NCBI RefSeq assembly: GCF_029910235.1
Contig: NZ_CP112874.1
Coordinates: forward strand, 1,054,001 to 1,118,000
Length of the DNA: 64,000 nt
Origin: Pseudanabaena galeata CCNP1313
GTDB taxonomy: Bacteria > Cyanobacteriota > Cyanobacteriia > Pseudanabaenales > Pseudanabaenaceae
Direction: 5' to 3'
The translations under genes were made by a program, and so were the position numbers. Of this stretch, positions 51,676-62,433 are shown piece by piece. Every line of letters starts with the position of its first letter. Positions within the stretch are counted from its first letter, which is position 1. Below the pieces are notes generated by a model. The model had not been told where the DNA came from. It saw only the letters and a list, made by a program, of their open reading frames with translations, and did no database searches.

Positions 51676-51778
51676 GCGTATGTTCCTAAAAATCTCTGTA
51701 ATATTGGCTTAACTTTAGCGTAAATTTAGCCGTACCACTGTATCCCAAGGTCAGATCTAGTTTCTGGCAACCCAAGCT

Positions 51779-51891
51779 AACGTGAGTTCAATATAGCCAT
51801 TTGCGGCGTGCTTTGCACGCCGCAAATGGCGGAAAATGGTAAGAATCGCTTAGCGATTCTTACCATTTTCCGCTTTCGTCGAACTGACGTT
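51779..51891 (+). mobile_element. IS982-type MITE, full-length copy C (113 bp)
   Basis: Ends AACGTGAGTTCAATATAG and CTTTCGTCGAACTGACGTT, exactly 113 bases. It is flanked by AAGCT on both sides, a perfect 5-base direct repeat. It lies 38 bases before the ccs1 start codon, so it must overlap that gene's leader or promoter. Confidence 0.92.
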
Positions 51892-51929
51892 AAGCTAAGA
51901 TCAAAGCTAACTGTAACTATAGATGTGAC

Positions 51930-53288
51930 GTGTTTCAAAAAATCCGATTCCAAGCAAACCAAATTTGGCGACATCAGGTGGTGGCGCTTCTGGCTAACCT
52001 CAAAGTGGCGATAGCCCTATTATTAGCGATCGCTGTATTTAGCATCCTCGGCACAGTGATCGAGCAGGGACAAACCATCGATTTTTATCGCGAAAACTAT
52101 CCTGAACATCCAGCCCTATTTGGATTTTTGTCGTATAAAGTAATTTTGGCGATCGGATTGGAGCATGTCTATGGTAGCTGGTGGTTTCTGGCTTTATTAA
52201 TCTTATTTGGGACAAGCCTCACTGCTTGCACCTTCAACCGTCAATTGCCAATTCTCAAAGCTTCCAAACGTTGGTTTTACTACACCAAGCCCCAAAGCTT
52301 TGTAAAACTTCCCCTTGCGACAGAAATCATTGGTGGTAATTTGAATGATTTGGCGCAGTCTCTACAAAGTAAAAACTATAAGGTTTATCAAGCTGACGAT
52401 CGCCTTTATGCTCGTAAAGGGCTAATTGGTAGAATTGGACCAATTGTGGTTCATGCCAGCATGTTGTTGGTCTTAATTGGTTCAATTTGGGGATCGCTGA
52501 CTGGTTTTATCGCGCAGGAAATGGTTCCTAGTGGAGAGACCTTTCAGGTTAAAAACATCACGGAGGCGGGTGCATGGTCAGCCAATCAAGTTCCCAAAGA
52601 TTGGTCAGTGAGAGTCAATCGCTTTTGGATTGATTACACACCCAAGGGAAGTATCGATCAGTTTTATTCGGATTTATCTGTTCTTGATCGTGATGGTAAG
52701 GAAGTTGATCGCGAAACTATTCATGTGAATAAACCGCTTAAATACAAAGGTGTCAGCTTCTATCAGGCGAACTGGGATATTCACGCGATCAGATTTACCT
52801 TCAACAATAGCCCGATTTTGCAATTGCCTGTAAGTAAATTAGAATCGCAAAATGGCGGTCGTCAAGTGTGGGGAACATGGATTCCGACCAAGCCTGATTT
52901 GAGTGCTGGAATTACATTAATTACGCCCGATTTACAAGGTACTTTTCTGATCTATGACGAGAAGGGAAATCTCCTAACTACGGTACGAACCAATCAAAGC
53001 GCTGAAGTTAACGGTGTGACCTTTACCTTAAAAGAGGCGATCGGTAGTACTGGGTTACAAATCAAAGCTGACCCTGGAATTCCGATTGTTTATGCAGGAT
53101 TTGGCTTATTAATGCTAGGCGTAATCATGAGCTATGTCAGTCACTCACAGGTATGGGCGTTGCAAGTTGGCGATCGCCTCTACGTCGGCGGTAAAACTAA
53201 TCGCGCCCAAGTCAGTTTTGAGTCGGAATTAATCGATGTCACCAATGTAGTCGATCAAAGTGCGATCGCTTCAGGCGTTGCTGCTTAA
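51930..53288 (+). CDS. ccs1: Cytochrome c biogenesis protein Ccs1/ResB
   Basis: The 452-residue protein matches Ccs1 (ResB): [20 protein letters not shown] and [20 protein letters not shown] near the start, then a large luminal domain ([16 protein letters not shown]) and a final membrane helix ([17 protein letters not shown]). With CcsA it forms the system II haem export and cytochrome c ligation complex, which matures cytochromes f and c6. The start is GTG at 51930. MITE copy C lies immediately upstream. Confidence 0.92.
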   Translation: MFQKIRFQANQIWRHQVVALLANLKVAIALLLAIAVFSILGTVIEQGQTIDFYRENYPEHPALFGFLSYKVILAIGLEHVYGSWWFLALLILFGTSLTACTFNRQLPILKASKRWFYYTKPQSFVKLPLATEIIGGNLNDLAQSLQSKNYKVYQADDRLYARKGLIGRIGPIVVHASMLLVLIGSIWGSLTGFIAQEMVPSGETFQVKNITEAGAWSANQVPKDWSVRVNRFWIDYTPKGSIDQFYSDLSVLDRDGKEVDRETIHVNKPLKYKGVSFYQANWDIHAIRFTFNNSPILQLPVSKLESQNGGRQVWGTWIPTKPDLSAGITLITPDLQGTFLIYDEKGNLLTTVRTNQSAEVNGVTFTLKEAIGSTGLQIKADPGIPIVYAGFGLLMLGVIMSYVSHSQVWALQVGDRLYVGGKTNRAQVSFESELIDVTNVVDQSAIASGVAA

Positions 53289-53466
53289 TCCTTTAACGTT
53301 AACGTCACGATTTATTCGACTCCTCCAATGATTTATCGCAACAAAATCGTAGGGGCTTAGCATTTGCGCCACAATTCTCAAACTCCTCACAAAAATCCTG
53401 ATCCGCAAATGCTAAGCCCTCTGTGCTTTTAGGGATTTGCGACTTAATAAAATACCAAATATAAAA

Positions 53467-53507
53467 CCAGAATCAGTGGGGCGGCTCCGCCGCCCCACTG
53501 ATTCTGG
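53467..53507. repeat. Perfect palindrome with GGGGCGGC core
   Basis: The 19-base arms (CCAGAATCAGTGGGGCGGC) pair around TCC. Region 53289-53466 holds only a TTTGCGCC-like stretch and no gene that I can see. Confidence 0.85.
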
Positions 53508-53600
53508 AAAATCTGGATTGGTATCTTATTTTCTTGTAAGCCCCTTCAAACAATTTGTCCCTGCATTGTGAGTTTTTGAGTAGAATTTTTCAGAGAGAGA

Positions 53601-53645
53601 AGCAAAAAAAAGAGTAGGTGCTTTGCACCTACTCTTTTTTTTGCT
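53601..53645. terminator. T-rich perfect palindrome
   Basis: AGCAAAAAAAAGAGTAGGTG... pairs with its complement around TTT in 21-base arms, with runs of eight A/T. It could end transcription in either direction between ccs1 and pgm. Confidence 0.6.
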
Positions 53646-53705
53646 TGACTGACCAATGACTCGTAAAATGAAAACAAGCCTAAAGGTATGGGCGTTTCAG
53701 TATTT

Positions 53706-53806
53706 ACAGCGCTTTGCGCTCAAACCCGAACCAATAATTTTTTGAAAGTGTTGCAAAGCAACACTTTCAAAAAATTATTGTGGTTCGTTTGATCGGAAAT
53801 TGCTGT
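53706..53806. repeat. ACAGC/CAAAC-ended element (101 bp)
   Basis: It begins ACAGCGCTTTGCGCTCAAAC and ends GTTTGATCGGAAATTGCTGT, framing a perfect 49-base palindrome (53732-53780, arms CAATAATTTTTTGAAAGTG...). The same end sequences and layout are at 62264-62368, with a different palindrome. Confidence 0.85.
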
Positions 53807-53833
53807 TAGAGCATTTATTCAGAGCATTTTTAG

Positions 53834-55650
<1,817 letters not shown>

Positions 55651-55691
55651 AAAAGTAAAGGTTCACCCTTTGGGTGCGCCTTTACTTTATA
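55651..55691 (-). terminator. Probable mobA terminator
   Basis: TAAAAGTAAAGGTTCACCC pairs with GGGTGCGCCTTTACTTTATA-type sequence around TTT, overlapping the mobA stop codon. The T-run on the minus strand is short. Confidence 0.55.
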
Positions 55692-56281
55692 GAGCGAAAA
55701 TCATCTGGAGTATTGCAGTTAAATAGCATCTCAAAAGGGACGTTTACAATCTCAGCAACTTCTTGATTAGTTAACCATTTCTGAAACGATCGCCCACCAT
55801 TACTGATAAATTCCCTGAGAGAATCTTGACAAGACCAACGGTAGAAGCCACATAGCGGCTCCCATTGCTTGCGTGAATGCTCATCTACATAACGCGGTAA
55901 ATAGGCGATCGCCGTTTCAGGTAAATTCTCTAACTGACCAGCCCAACTTTGGAGAAGCTCACCTTGCAGATTTGGCAAATCACAGGCAAGTAATAAAATC
56001 CAATCAACAGGACTAGCGATCGCCTGAAGCCCCTGCCAAAAGCCAACTAATGCGCCATCAAGTTGCTGATCCAATACCACTGACAATTGCGATAAATCTG
56101 TGGCGATCGCTTTGTGATATTGATCTTGACTTCGCGTCACTACATAAACATCATCAGAAACTTGTAGAGCCGTTCGACAGGTTTTTGATAACAGAGTTTC
56201 GCCATTAACCTCTAATAAAGCTTTATCCTTCCCCATCCTTGAGCTTTTACCACCCGAAAGAACAATAGCGATGATGTACAT
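55682..56281 (-). CDS. mobA: Molybdenum cofactor guanylyltransferase
   Basis: The 199-residue protein has the nucleotidyl transferase motif IVLSGGKSSRMGKDKALLEV at the start, DWILLLACDLPNLQGELL with the Asp that binds metal, and EPLCGFYRW. It links GMP to molybdopterin for enzymes of the DMSO-reductase family such as nitrate reductase. It is monocistronic on the minus strand, between repeats. Confidence 0.93.
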   Translation of the reverse strand: MYIIAIVLSGGKSSRMGKDKALLEVNGETLLSKTCRTALQVSDDVYVVTRSQDQYHKAIATDLSQLSVVLDQQLDGALVGFWQGLQAIASPVDWILLLACDLPNLQGELLQSWAGQLENLPETAIAYLPRYVDEHSRKQWEPLCGFYRWSCQDSLREFISNGGRSFQKWLTNQEVAEIVNVPFEMLFNCNTPDDFRSIK

Positions 56282-56312
56282 ACGAGTTAAGTAGTTGAGA
56301 TTAATAATTGTC

Positions 56313-56391
56313 CAGATCCCCCCCCAGCCACCCTTAAACAGGGGGGAGAATTAAATTCTTCCCCCTGTTTAAGGGGGATTGAGGGGGATCT
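56313..56391. repeat. GATCCCCC/GGGGGATC palindrome
   Basis: AGATCCCCCCCCAGCC... and a GGGGGATTGAGGGGGATCT arm surround TTAAACAGGGGGG/CCCCCTGTTTAA. Sequences of this kind are common across cyanobacterial genomes. It lies between the hydrolase gene stop and mobA. Confidence 0.75.
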
Positions 56392-56392
56392 C

Positions 56393-57307
56393 TTAGATAA
56401 ACTTAAGAATCTGTTGGGCTGTGATTTCAGGCTGTTCCAGATGCGGCACATGCCCACTATTTTCAATCCAAACGAGCTTGTTATTGGGAATAATTGATTG
56501 GAACTTAGCAGCATCTTTTGTGCCGAGAATGCGATCGCGATCGCCCCAGAGAATTAGAGTTTCCGTTGACAAATACTTTAATTGATCAGCAAAGGAGCCA
56601 TAGCCACCGCTTTTGGTAAATGAAATTAGGGATTCACTCCAACGGGGCATGGCTAAATGTAACGATGCACAAACCTCAGCATCGGTTGTCACAAAACGGG
56701 GATCAGCATAAGCCTTGAGACTAACTTCACGGCGGACTTTGGGACTACGTAAAAAATCCGTTGCCATCCGATCTAACGGTGGCACAAGAAATTTACCAGC
56801 CGCCGTTCCCTTTCGCATCCCTGCACTGCCGATCAAAATCAACTTTTTCACCACATCGGGATAGGTAAGCGTAAAGTCGATCGCTGCTGCACCGCCCATT
56901 GATGCACCGACAAGAATAATTGGTTTAGCGATCGCCGTTTTCCAGAAATAGTAAAGATGCTCCTTGATTAGTGCGGGGCTAACTTGACTATTCACAAGAC
57001 GCTCAGTTAAACCGAATCCAAATAAATCCATCGCCCAAGTTTGTCGTGAAGTTGCCAGTTTTGGAAGTAGTCGGCGAAACTCTAATAGAGAACTGTCAAA
57101 ACCATGCAACAGCAAAATAGGAGAATCTTGATCGTCTTTGCTAACAACATCTTTGCCCAGACCATCACAGACATAGCTAGTCAACACTACTTCACTGGTA
57201 AAGCTAGTGGAGACCAGACAAAATTGGATATTATCGACAAGGTTGATCGAAGTTGCTTCGGTGAGTTGCGATCGCAGTTTGGTAACTTCAGACGGTAAAT
57301 TCGACAT
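56393..57307 (-). CDS. Alpha/beta hydrolase
   Basis: The 304-residue protein is an alpha/beta-hydrolase: oxyanion region LLLHGFDSSLLEFR, nucleophile elbow VGASMGGAAA (Ser), Asp in LWGDRDRILG and His in ENSGHVPHLEQP. It has no signal peptide. Its substrate cannot be read from the sequence; related cyanobacterial proteins are esterase- or epoxide-hydrolase-like. A relic of an IS982-type MITE (57322-57347) lies just upstream. Confidence 0.85.
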   Translation of the reverse strand: MSNLPSEVTKLRSQLTEATSINLVDNIQFCLVSTSFTSEVVLTSYVCDGLGKDVVSKDDQDSPILLLHGFDSSLLEFRRLLPKLATSRQTWAMDLFGFGLTERLVNSQVSPALIKEHLYYFWKTAIAKPIILVGASMGGAAAIDFTLTYPDVVKKLILIGSAGMRKGTAAGKFLVPPLDRMATDFLRSPKVRREVSLKAYADPRFVTTDAEVCASLHLAMPRWSESLISFTKSGGYGSFADQLKYLSTETLILWGDRDRILGTKDAAKFQSIIPNNKLVWIENSGHVPHLEQPEITAQQILKFI

Positions 57308-57321
57308 TAATTCCCTATTTT

Positions 57322-57347
57322 AACGTGTGTTCGATATAGCCATTTGT
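57322..57347. mobile_element. Fragment of an IS982-type MITE
   Basis: AACGTGTGTTCGATATAGCC plus the next bases match the left end of the 113-base MITEs, with one change. The rest is replaced by another palindrome. Confidence 0.7.
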
Positions 57348-57350
57348 GCC

Positions 57351-57403
57351 GAACCAGATTTTTGATGGCGCGGATTAGCCGCGCCATCAAAAATCTGGTT
57401 CCT
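57351..57403. repeat. Palindrome overlapping a gene end
   Basis: GAACCAGATTTTTGATGGCG... and its complement flank GGATTAGCC. Its right arm supplies the stop and last three residues (PDF) of the gene at 57387. Confidence 0.8.
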
Positions 57404-58181
57404 TAATTCCTTCACTTGAAGGTAATGGATAATTAGCATCCACTTTTTCATTGACTTTTGGTAATTTGTGTAGATGCATTTTGACAAGGGTTGCCCCCGT
57501 AATCGTGGCATAAAAAGGAGTAAATCCTAAGAAGAATAGGAAGATTCCGTAGAGATTACCTTGACCGCGAAAAGTGGTGATGAGCGCGACTGACATACAT
57601 GTTACTAAAACCACATTAACCACAATCCATAGAAGCGATCGCCCCTTTAAGAATTTAGGATCAGGAAATTTAGGATTTCGACCGTTCCAAAGGACTAGCC
57701 ATTGCAAAATACCGAGGAAGGTTCCTGCTAAAACCAGCCATAGAGAATTAACTGCTAATAGCGGGATGCGATCAACAATATTACTGGCTGTAAATGAACC
57801 GTCAGGATTGATCACAAATCCAAATTGGGCGGTAAAAGCTAAACTTGTGGCTGCAAAACCAATCCAAGTCCAACCAAAGGTACTTACTAAAATCCACCAT
57901 ACAGGAGATTTAAAAAATCGGCGTAGGACTAGATATTGCATCAAGCTCACAAATGCACCAACGAAGATCGCACCACTGACGATACCTATTGACACAGGAC
58001 AGTTGAGACTCCCAAAGCCTGTATCGCAAACGCGAAGATCCATCAGGCGATCGCTGAGGTAATAAACTCCCGCCAAACAAGCAGCGATCCCAAATATATT
58101 GCCGATCACTGCACCGACTAGGGTTGCCAGTACCCATCGCCACCACAAGCCGACAGCAGATAAAGCACGTTGTTTTTGCAT
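57387..58181 (-). CDS. Hypothetical multi-pass membrane protein
   Basis: ATG 58181 is chosen; the longer frame adds 28 repeat-derived residues. The 264-residue product has about six hydrophobic segments, the first being WVLATLVGAVIGNIFGIAA. I do not recognise a family. The last residues, KEPDF, and the stop come from the palindrome at 57351, so the C-terminus is altered. It is 79 bases upstream of the hydrolase start, on the same strand. Confidence 0.65.
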   Translation of the reverse strand: MQKQRALSAVGLWWRWVLATLVGAVIGNIFGIAACLAGVYYLSDRLMDLRVCDTGFGSLNCPVSIGIVSGAIFVGAFVSLMQYLVLRRFFKSPVWWILVSTFGWTWIGFAATSLAFTAQFGFVINPDGSFTASNIVDRIPLLAVNSLWLVLAGTFLGILQWLVLWNGRNPKFPDPKFLKGRSLLWIVVNVVLVTCMSVALITTFRGQGNLYGIFLFFLGFTPFYATITGATLVKMHLHKLPKVNEKVDANYPLPSSEGIKEPDF

Positions 58182-58237
58182 TGTATATTTTAATTCCGCA
58201 TTGCCTACGAACTCAAAGATTTTTATCGCCGTATTAA

Positions 58238-58340
58238 ATACCAATTCACAAAAGTGTGACGACACTTTTGTGAATTAAAAACCAAACCCAGTAAGGGTTT
58301 TAAAGCATAAAATGGCGTAGCCATTTTATGCTTTGGTATA
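58238..58340. repeat. Double-hairpin element
   Basis: First hairpin AATTCACAAAAGTGT/ACACTTTTGTGAATT, linker AAAACCAAACCCAGTAAGGG, second hairpin AAAGCATAAAATGGC-GTA-GCCATTTTATGCTTT. Versions are at 22991 (reversed) and 34484 (partial). Confidence 0.8.
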
Positions 58341-58346
58341 AATTTT

Positions 58347-59864
58347 TTAGATTAGCTCTTCTGTTACAATCCTACGCAAAATATCGGCAACTGTAGCAGC
58401 CATTCTCGCATCAATTTCTAAAGCTTCACGCACAGGATCTTGAAGATTGAGGACAGCGCGTAAAGTCATATTAACCGATCGCAACTTCGGTAAAGGCAAA
58501 TCTTGGGAATTGGCAAGGCGATCGACAAACTGGATACAAGCGGTATAGGTCAGTTCTGTTTGTTTACGTTGATCGCTGTATCCAAAGCCCATTTTGGAGA
58601 TCACCACGGGATTGTCAATAAAATATGACAATCCCAAAGACACGATCGCCGCATCAACATATCTAGCTGTATCTTGCCCCATTGAACCAATTAAAGTACT
58701 GAGACTATGCCATTGGGCGGCTGGCAGGCGATTGGTAGGAGCAAGATGACGATGCCATGCAATTTGAGAGACAATGCGTGTCAAGTCATAGGCGGAAATC
58801 AAGTTGTCGCCACGATGTTGCTCTCTTACGCCACTAATTATATTTTTACCCGTGGGATCTCGCAAAATCGGCTGTTCAATGTGTGGAACTTCACCATAAC
58901 GTCCCTGAAAAGAGAGCTTTTGATTACCTGTGATTTTTTTGAACCAATCCTGTAAACCTAGGGGTGTCGTAAATTGCTTAAACATTGCTGACAATCCATT
59001 GGAGGTCAAGCCATTGGACTCCTCATACGCACAAATGCGCTGCGCCATTTCCCCAAAGGTACGTGGTGTTTTTTTGCCTTGAGCATCGGCGATCGCACAG
59101 TTGGCGATCGCTTGATTTGGTTGTACTTGATTAGCAGTACAGATGGTGTAAAGCAATGGCACAATTTTGGTAGAACTCCAAAACTGCACATTGCGTAACG
59201 GATTGCGCCCGATCCAACGCGATAGCATTTGTCCATTGACAATGCTACCGATACAAATACAAGCTTCTTGGATGCTGCTATGGAGAAACTCTAAGCCAAT
59301 ATTCTCAATATTGGGAATTACCCCAAGCGCAGGATATGGACGAAAGCGCACGCGCACCTGAGTACCAGCCAACATGGCAACATCCCCATAGGAAACAACA
59401 TTTACCCCGTCAGGCAAACTGGCAAGGCGATCAGGATAGGCGGGGATATGGCTTAACAATGGAGATGGCGCGAAGTTACGGTTGGGCAAACCTTTTTTAG
59501 AACCTGCAATACAGCCATTGATCCCCCGATCAAGAAATCCTAGATAGTTAGAGTCTGCTTGCCCCATATTTACAAAAATGCGCTGAGCGTTGGTAAATTT
59601 GGGAAATAGGCGATCGCCATCGCCAATAATCTTAAGCAAATGCCTTACTGCCGCAGGTATCTGCAAGAGTTCATTGGTAATTAAGCGGGAATTAGCATCT
59701 AAAATCGTATCGATGCTCAGGGCATTGGCAAACTGCACAAAAGCCGCCTCCGATAATCTGCCATAGATGCCATCCACTTCACCGTCATATAGCCCTAACT
59801 TTTGCAAATATGTCTGTGTTTTGATTAGTTCTTCAAATGAAAGCTTTACCTCTACGACTGCCAT
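58347..59864 (-). CDS. Peptidoglycan-binding protein with a serine-hydrolase-like domain
   Basis: The 505-residue protein begins with a peptidoglycan-binding repeat (QTYLQKLGLYDGEVDGIYG). Farther on it contains SSTK (residues 230-233) and later KMG (in VVISKMGFGYSD), which resemble the SxxK and KTG motifs of penicillin-recognising serine enzymes, with SNGL-type sequences between. This suggests a beta-lactamase/PBP-like fold acting on peptidoglycan, but the spacing and third motif are uncertain. No signal peptide is visible at this start. It stands alone. Confidence 0.6.
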   Translation of the reverse strand: MAVVEVKLSFEELIKTQTYLQKLGLYDGEVDGIYGRLSEAAFVQFANALSIDTILDANSRLITNELLQIPAAVRHLLKIIGDGDRLFPKFTNAQRIFVNMGQADSNYLGFLDRGINGCIAGSKKGLPNRNFAPSPLLSHIPAYPDRLASLPDGVNVVSYGDVAMLAGTQVRVRFRPYPALGVIPNIENIGLEFLHSSIQEACICIGSIVNGQMLSRWIGRNPLRNVQFWSSTKIVPLLYTICTANQVQPNQAIANCAIADAQGKKTPRTFGEMAQRICAYEESNGLTSNGLSAMFKQFTTPLGLQDWFKKITGNQKLSFQGRYGEVPHIEQPILRDPTGKNIISGVREQHRGDNLISAYDLTRIVSQIAWHRHLAPTNRLPAAQWHSLSTLIGSMGQDTARYVDAAIVSLGLSYFIDNPVVISKMGFGYSDQRKQTELTYTACIQFVDRLANSQDLPLPKLRSVNMTLRAVLNLQDPVREALEIDARMAATVADILRRIVTEELI

Positions 59865-59949
59865 GAAATCCCTCTACAAAAAAGCCTTAACTTAATAGTG
59901 TATCGACTAGTTAGGCGATCGCAATGTATTCCAGATTTCATCGCAGGGT

Positions 59950-60717
59950 TTACTTTCCAAAATGCCCCATCCCCAGATACAACTCGGCAACTTCAGGATC
60001 GTTCAGTAAATCTGTACCCTTACCCGTAAACTCATCTTTGCCCAAATGCATTACATAACCACGATCAGCGATCGCTAGAGCCTTACGTGCATTCTGCTCC
60101 ACCAAAATTATTGATGTTCCCGTTTGATTAATCTGCTGAATTAAATTAAAAATATCCTGAACCAATATTGGTGATAGTGCTGCCGAAGGTTCATCTAGGA
60201 TCAATAACTTCGGCTCTAACATCATCGCTCGTCCCATCGCAAGCATTTGCCGCTCACCACCCGAAAGTGTCCCAGCCCTTTGATTACGGCGTTTAGCAAG
60301 TACGGGGAAAGTTTCGTAAATCTTGTTTTTAACTGTCGTAATGTTTCCTTCACGGGTATAGGCTCCCATATCGAGATTATCGGAAATGCTCAACGACGGA
60401 AATACATTTGCAATTTGTGGCACATAACTGATCCCATGACGCACAATTTGTTCGGGCTTTAGTCCGATCAGATTGCGATCGCCAAATAAGATTTCCCCTG
60501 AGCGTACTGGCACTAGCCCAAATATAGTTTTTGCTAAAGTCGATTTCCCAGCACCATTAGAGCCTATCACAGTCACAAGTTCGCCTTCATAGACCGACAA
60601 ATTAGCACCCTGTAAGATGTCTACTCCATCAACATATCCTGCCACAATGTCACGGGCTTCAAGAATAAGTTGATTTGAAATTTGGCGAACGGTTGGTTCA
60701 GCTTGACTAGCATTCAT
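59950..60717 (-). CDS. livF: Branched-chain/neutral amino acid ABC transporter ATP-binding protein LivF
   Basis: The 255-residue ATPase has Walker A GSNGAGKSTLAKTIFGL, signature LSGGERQMLAMGRAMM and Walker B LLILDEPSAALSP, with the LivF-type tail ADRGYVMHLGKDEFTGKG. It pairs with LivG (23213) in the same importer, and the two genes are far apart, as is usual in cyanobacteria. The start region has a GGGA sequence just upstream of ATG 60717. Confidence 0.9.
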   Translation of the reverse strand: MNASQAEPTVRQISNQLILEARDIVAGYVDGVDILQGANLSVYEGELVTVIGSNGAGKSTLAKTIFGLVPVRSGEILFGDRNLIGLKPEQIVRHGISYVPQIANVFPSLSISDNLDMGAYTREGNITTVKNKIYETFPVLAKRRNQRAGTLSGGERQMLAMGRAMMLEPKLLILDEPSAALSPILVQDIFNLIQQINQTGTSIILVEQNARKALAIADRGYVMHLGKDEFTGKGTDLLNDPEVAELYLGMGHFGK

Positions 60718-60773
60718 AATTGGGATTTAATCGCTCCGAGCTTAATATTACGCTAAGATTAAGCTTAATCGCA

Positions 60774-62153
60774 TGGGTGCGACCTCAATACAATACAATT
60801 ATTAGACAGCAGCAGGAAACCCATACTGATTGAGATTGTCCCAGAATTGCTCCCAACGAGTAGAAGTTAAAACTAAAGCTCTTAAACTCAAAATTATGCT
60901 CGCCCCCTTGTCCTTCCAACGCATCCCAGAGCAACATAATCGTTGCTTTATTAAAGTCTTGCAAGCAGCTTCGGTCACACCAGAGCCAATCGGATAGGTT
61001 TTCTGTTGGAATTGAGCATAGTCCATTTGCCACAAATGATTGTTAAAGTAAGTAATCGAAGCTTGGAGCTTTTCCCTCATGGTTTCGGTTAGCTTATTTT
61101 CAGTCATCGCCAGTACCATCTGGTTGTAGAATTTTTCGGCACTTCCGATTTCATGTTTGAGTTGATGACAACTATTTTTAAGCCATTCTTTTTGTTCGGG
61201 AATTTGCTTAGGATGTAGAACTTCGGCTAGTATTCCCAAATAACCTGAAGCATGATAAAAATCGAGGATCTGCTCTTCTGTGTGTTCATTTAAGAATTTC
61301 CAGTTGGATTCGGCTCCATCAGCAATTCCTACATAGGTTGCATTAGGATATCGATCTTTTGTTTGTCTGATTTCTCGCTCTAATCGTTCTAAAAATCGCT
61401 TCCTACCATATTCTGGTGTTGCTCCCAGATAGATCGTGTGCTGACGTTCTCCTTCACTATCATATAATGATATCGTCCCTACCATAGCTTCTCGCCAGCC
61501 ATCTTCACACATCAGCATACAGGTTCCATCTAACCCTATACCAACCGATTCAATCTTGACATCTATCTCTGGCGGCTCATAATTGTCACTTTCTTCTTTT
61601 GCTTGCACAATGCTGCCAACCGCTTCGCTCAATCTCTGAATATAGGATACTGCTACCTCACGCCCATGATTATCACGCAAATCTCGTTGTACTTCTCTTG
61701 CTACCCCATTAGCCATTTTCGATGATATTTGTTTGGCGAACTTTGGTGTTGATGTCACAACTATTCGTGCGTTTCTTTCCATGGGGCAATAAGTTTTTCC
61801 CCCACCCGCACTTTGATATACATGCCTTGCTACTACTACCTCGCCGTAAGGAGTTTGATATGCTTTCTCTTCCTCTCCCTTTGTTCGCCATGTTTTCTCT
61901 CCTAGCTTTATTGCTGAACCATCTGTATCTAAATGTTTCATTGCTTCCTTAGCTGCTATACACCCTGCTTCGTTCAATCCTTCTTGAATATTACCTTCAC
62001 TATCTAACATCGATTCACTCAATTCAATTGTAAGTTCGATTTTTACTTTTGTGCCTTCTACACTTATTAACTTTGCCGACATTTTCTTTCTTGATCTCCT
62101 TCGTTATTCTTTCATTGTTCTACAATCTTCGTATTATGTCAAGGTCGCACCCA
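60774..62153 (-). mobile_element. ISKra4-type insertion sequence
   Basis: The element has inverted ends TGGGTGCGACCT (60774-60785) and AGGTCGCACCCA (62142-62153) and is flanked by ATCGCA on both sides, a 6-base direct repeat. It carries one intact transposase gene on the minus strand. It lies between livF and the amylosucrase gene. Confidence 0.88.
60802..62082 (-). CDS. ISKra4 family transposase
   Basis: The 426-residue protein resembles the ISKra4 transposases: an N-terminal Zn-ribbon-like/helical region, PYGEVVVARHVYQSAGGG, then VGIGLDGTCMLMCEDGWRE with a catalytic Asp, YVGIADGAESNWKFLNEHTE with a second, and GSGVTEAACKTLIKQRLCC for the Glu. The reading frame is uninterrupted, so it could be active. 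No accessory gene is present. Confidence 0.85.
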   Translation of the reverse strand: MSAKLISVEGTKVKIELTIELSESMLDSEGNIQEGLNEAGCIAAKEAMKHLDTDGSAIKLGEKTWRTKGEEEKAYQTPYGEVVVARHVYQSAGGGKTYCPMERNARIVVTSTPKFAKQISSKMANGVAREVQRDLRDNHGREVAVSYIQRLSEAVGSIVQAKEESDNYEPPEIDVKIESVGIGLDGTCMLMCEDGWREAMVGTISLYDSEGERQHTIYLGATPEYGRKRFLERLEREIRQTKDRYPNATYVGIADGAESNWKFLNEHTEEQILDFYHASGYLGILAEVLHPKQIPEQKEWLKNSCHQLKHEIGSAEKFYNQMVLAMTENKLTETMREKLQASITYFNNHLWQMDYAQFQQKTYPIGSGVTEAACKTLIKQRLCCSGMRWKDKGASIILSLRALVLTSTRWEQFWDNLNQYGFPAAV

Positions 62154-62263
62154 ATCGCATTCAACCGCCTATCTATGAGTAAATTTATACCAAGCTCATA
62201 CTAACTTTCTGGGTTGATACTCATGCTCTGTCTTTAAGTTGTTAAAGAAAAAACGATATTTCT

Positions 62264-62368
62264 ACAGCGCTTTGCGCTCAAACCCAAACCAAGAGAAGAA
62301 ATTGAAAGCGTTGCTTTGCAACGCTTTCAATTTCTTTTCTTGTGGCTCGTTTGATCAGCAATTGCTGT
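62264..62368. repeat. ACAGC/CAAAC-ended element (105 bp)
   Basis: It begins ACAGCGCTTTGCGCTCAAAC and ends GTTTGATCAGCAATTGCTGT, framing a palindrome built on AAGAAATTGAAAGCGTTGC. Ends are the same as in the element at 53706. Regions 62154-62263 and 62369-62433 show no other feature. Confidence 0.85.
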
Positions 62369-62433
62369 AAGTACGATAGTTTCATATTCACAAAAAAAAC
62401 AGCAAAATCAAACAGCGATCGCCGCTCTCAAAA

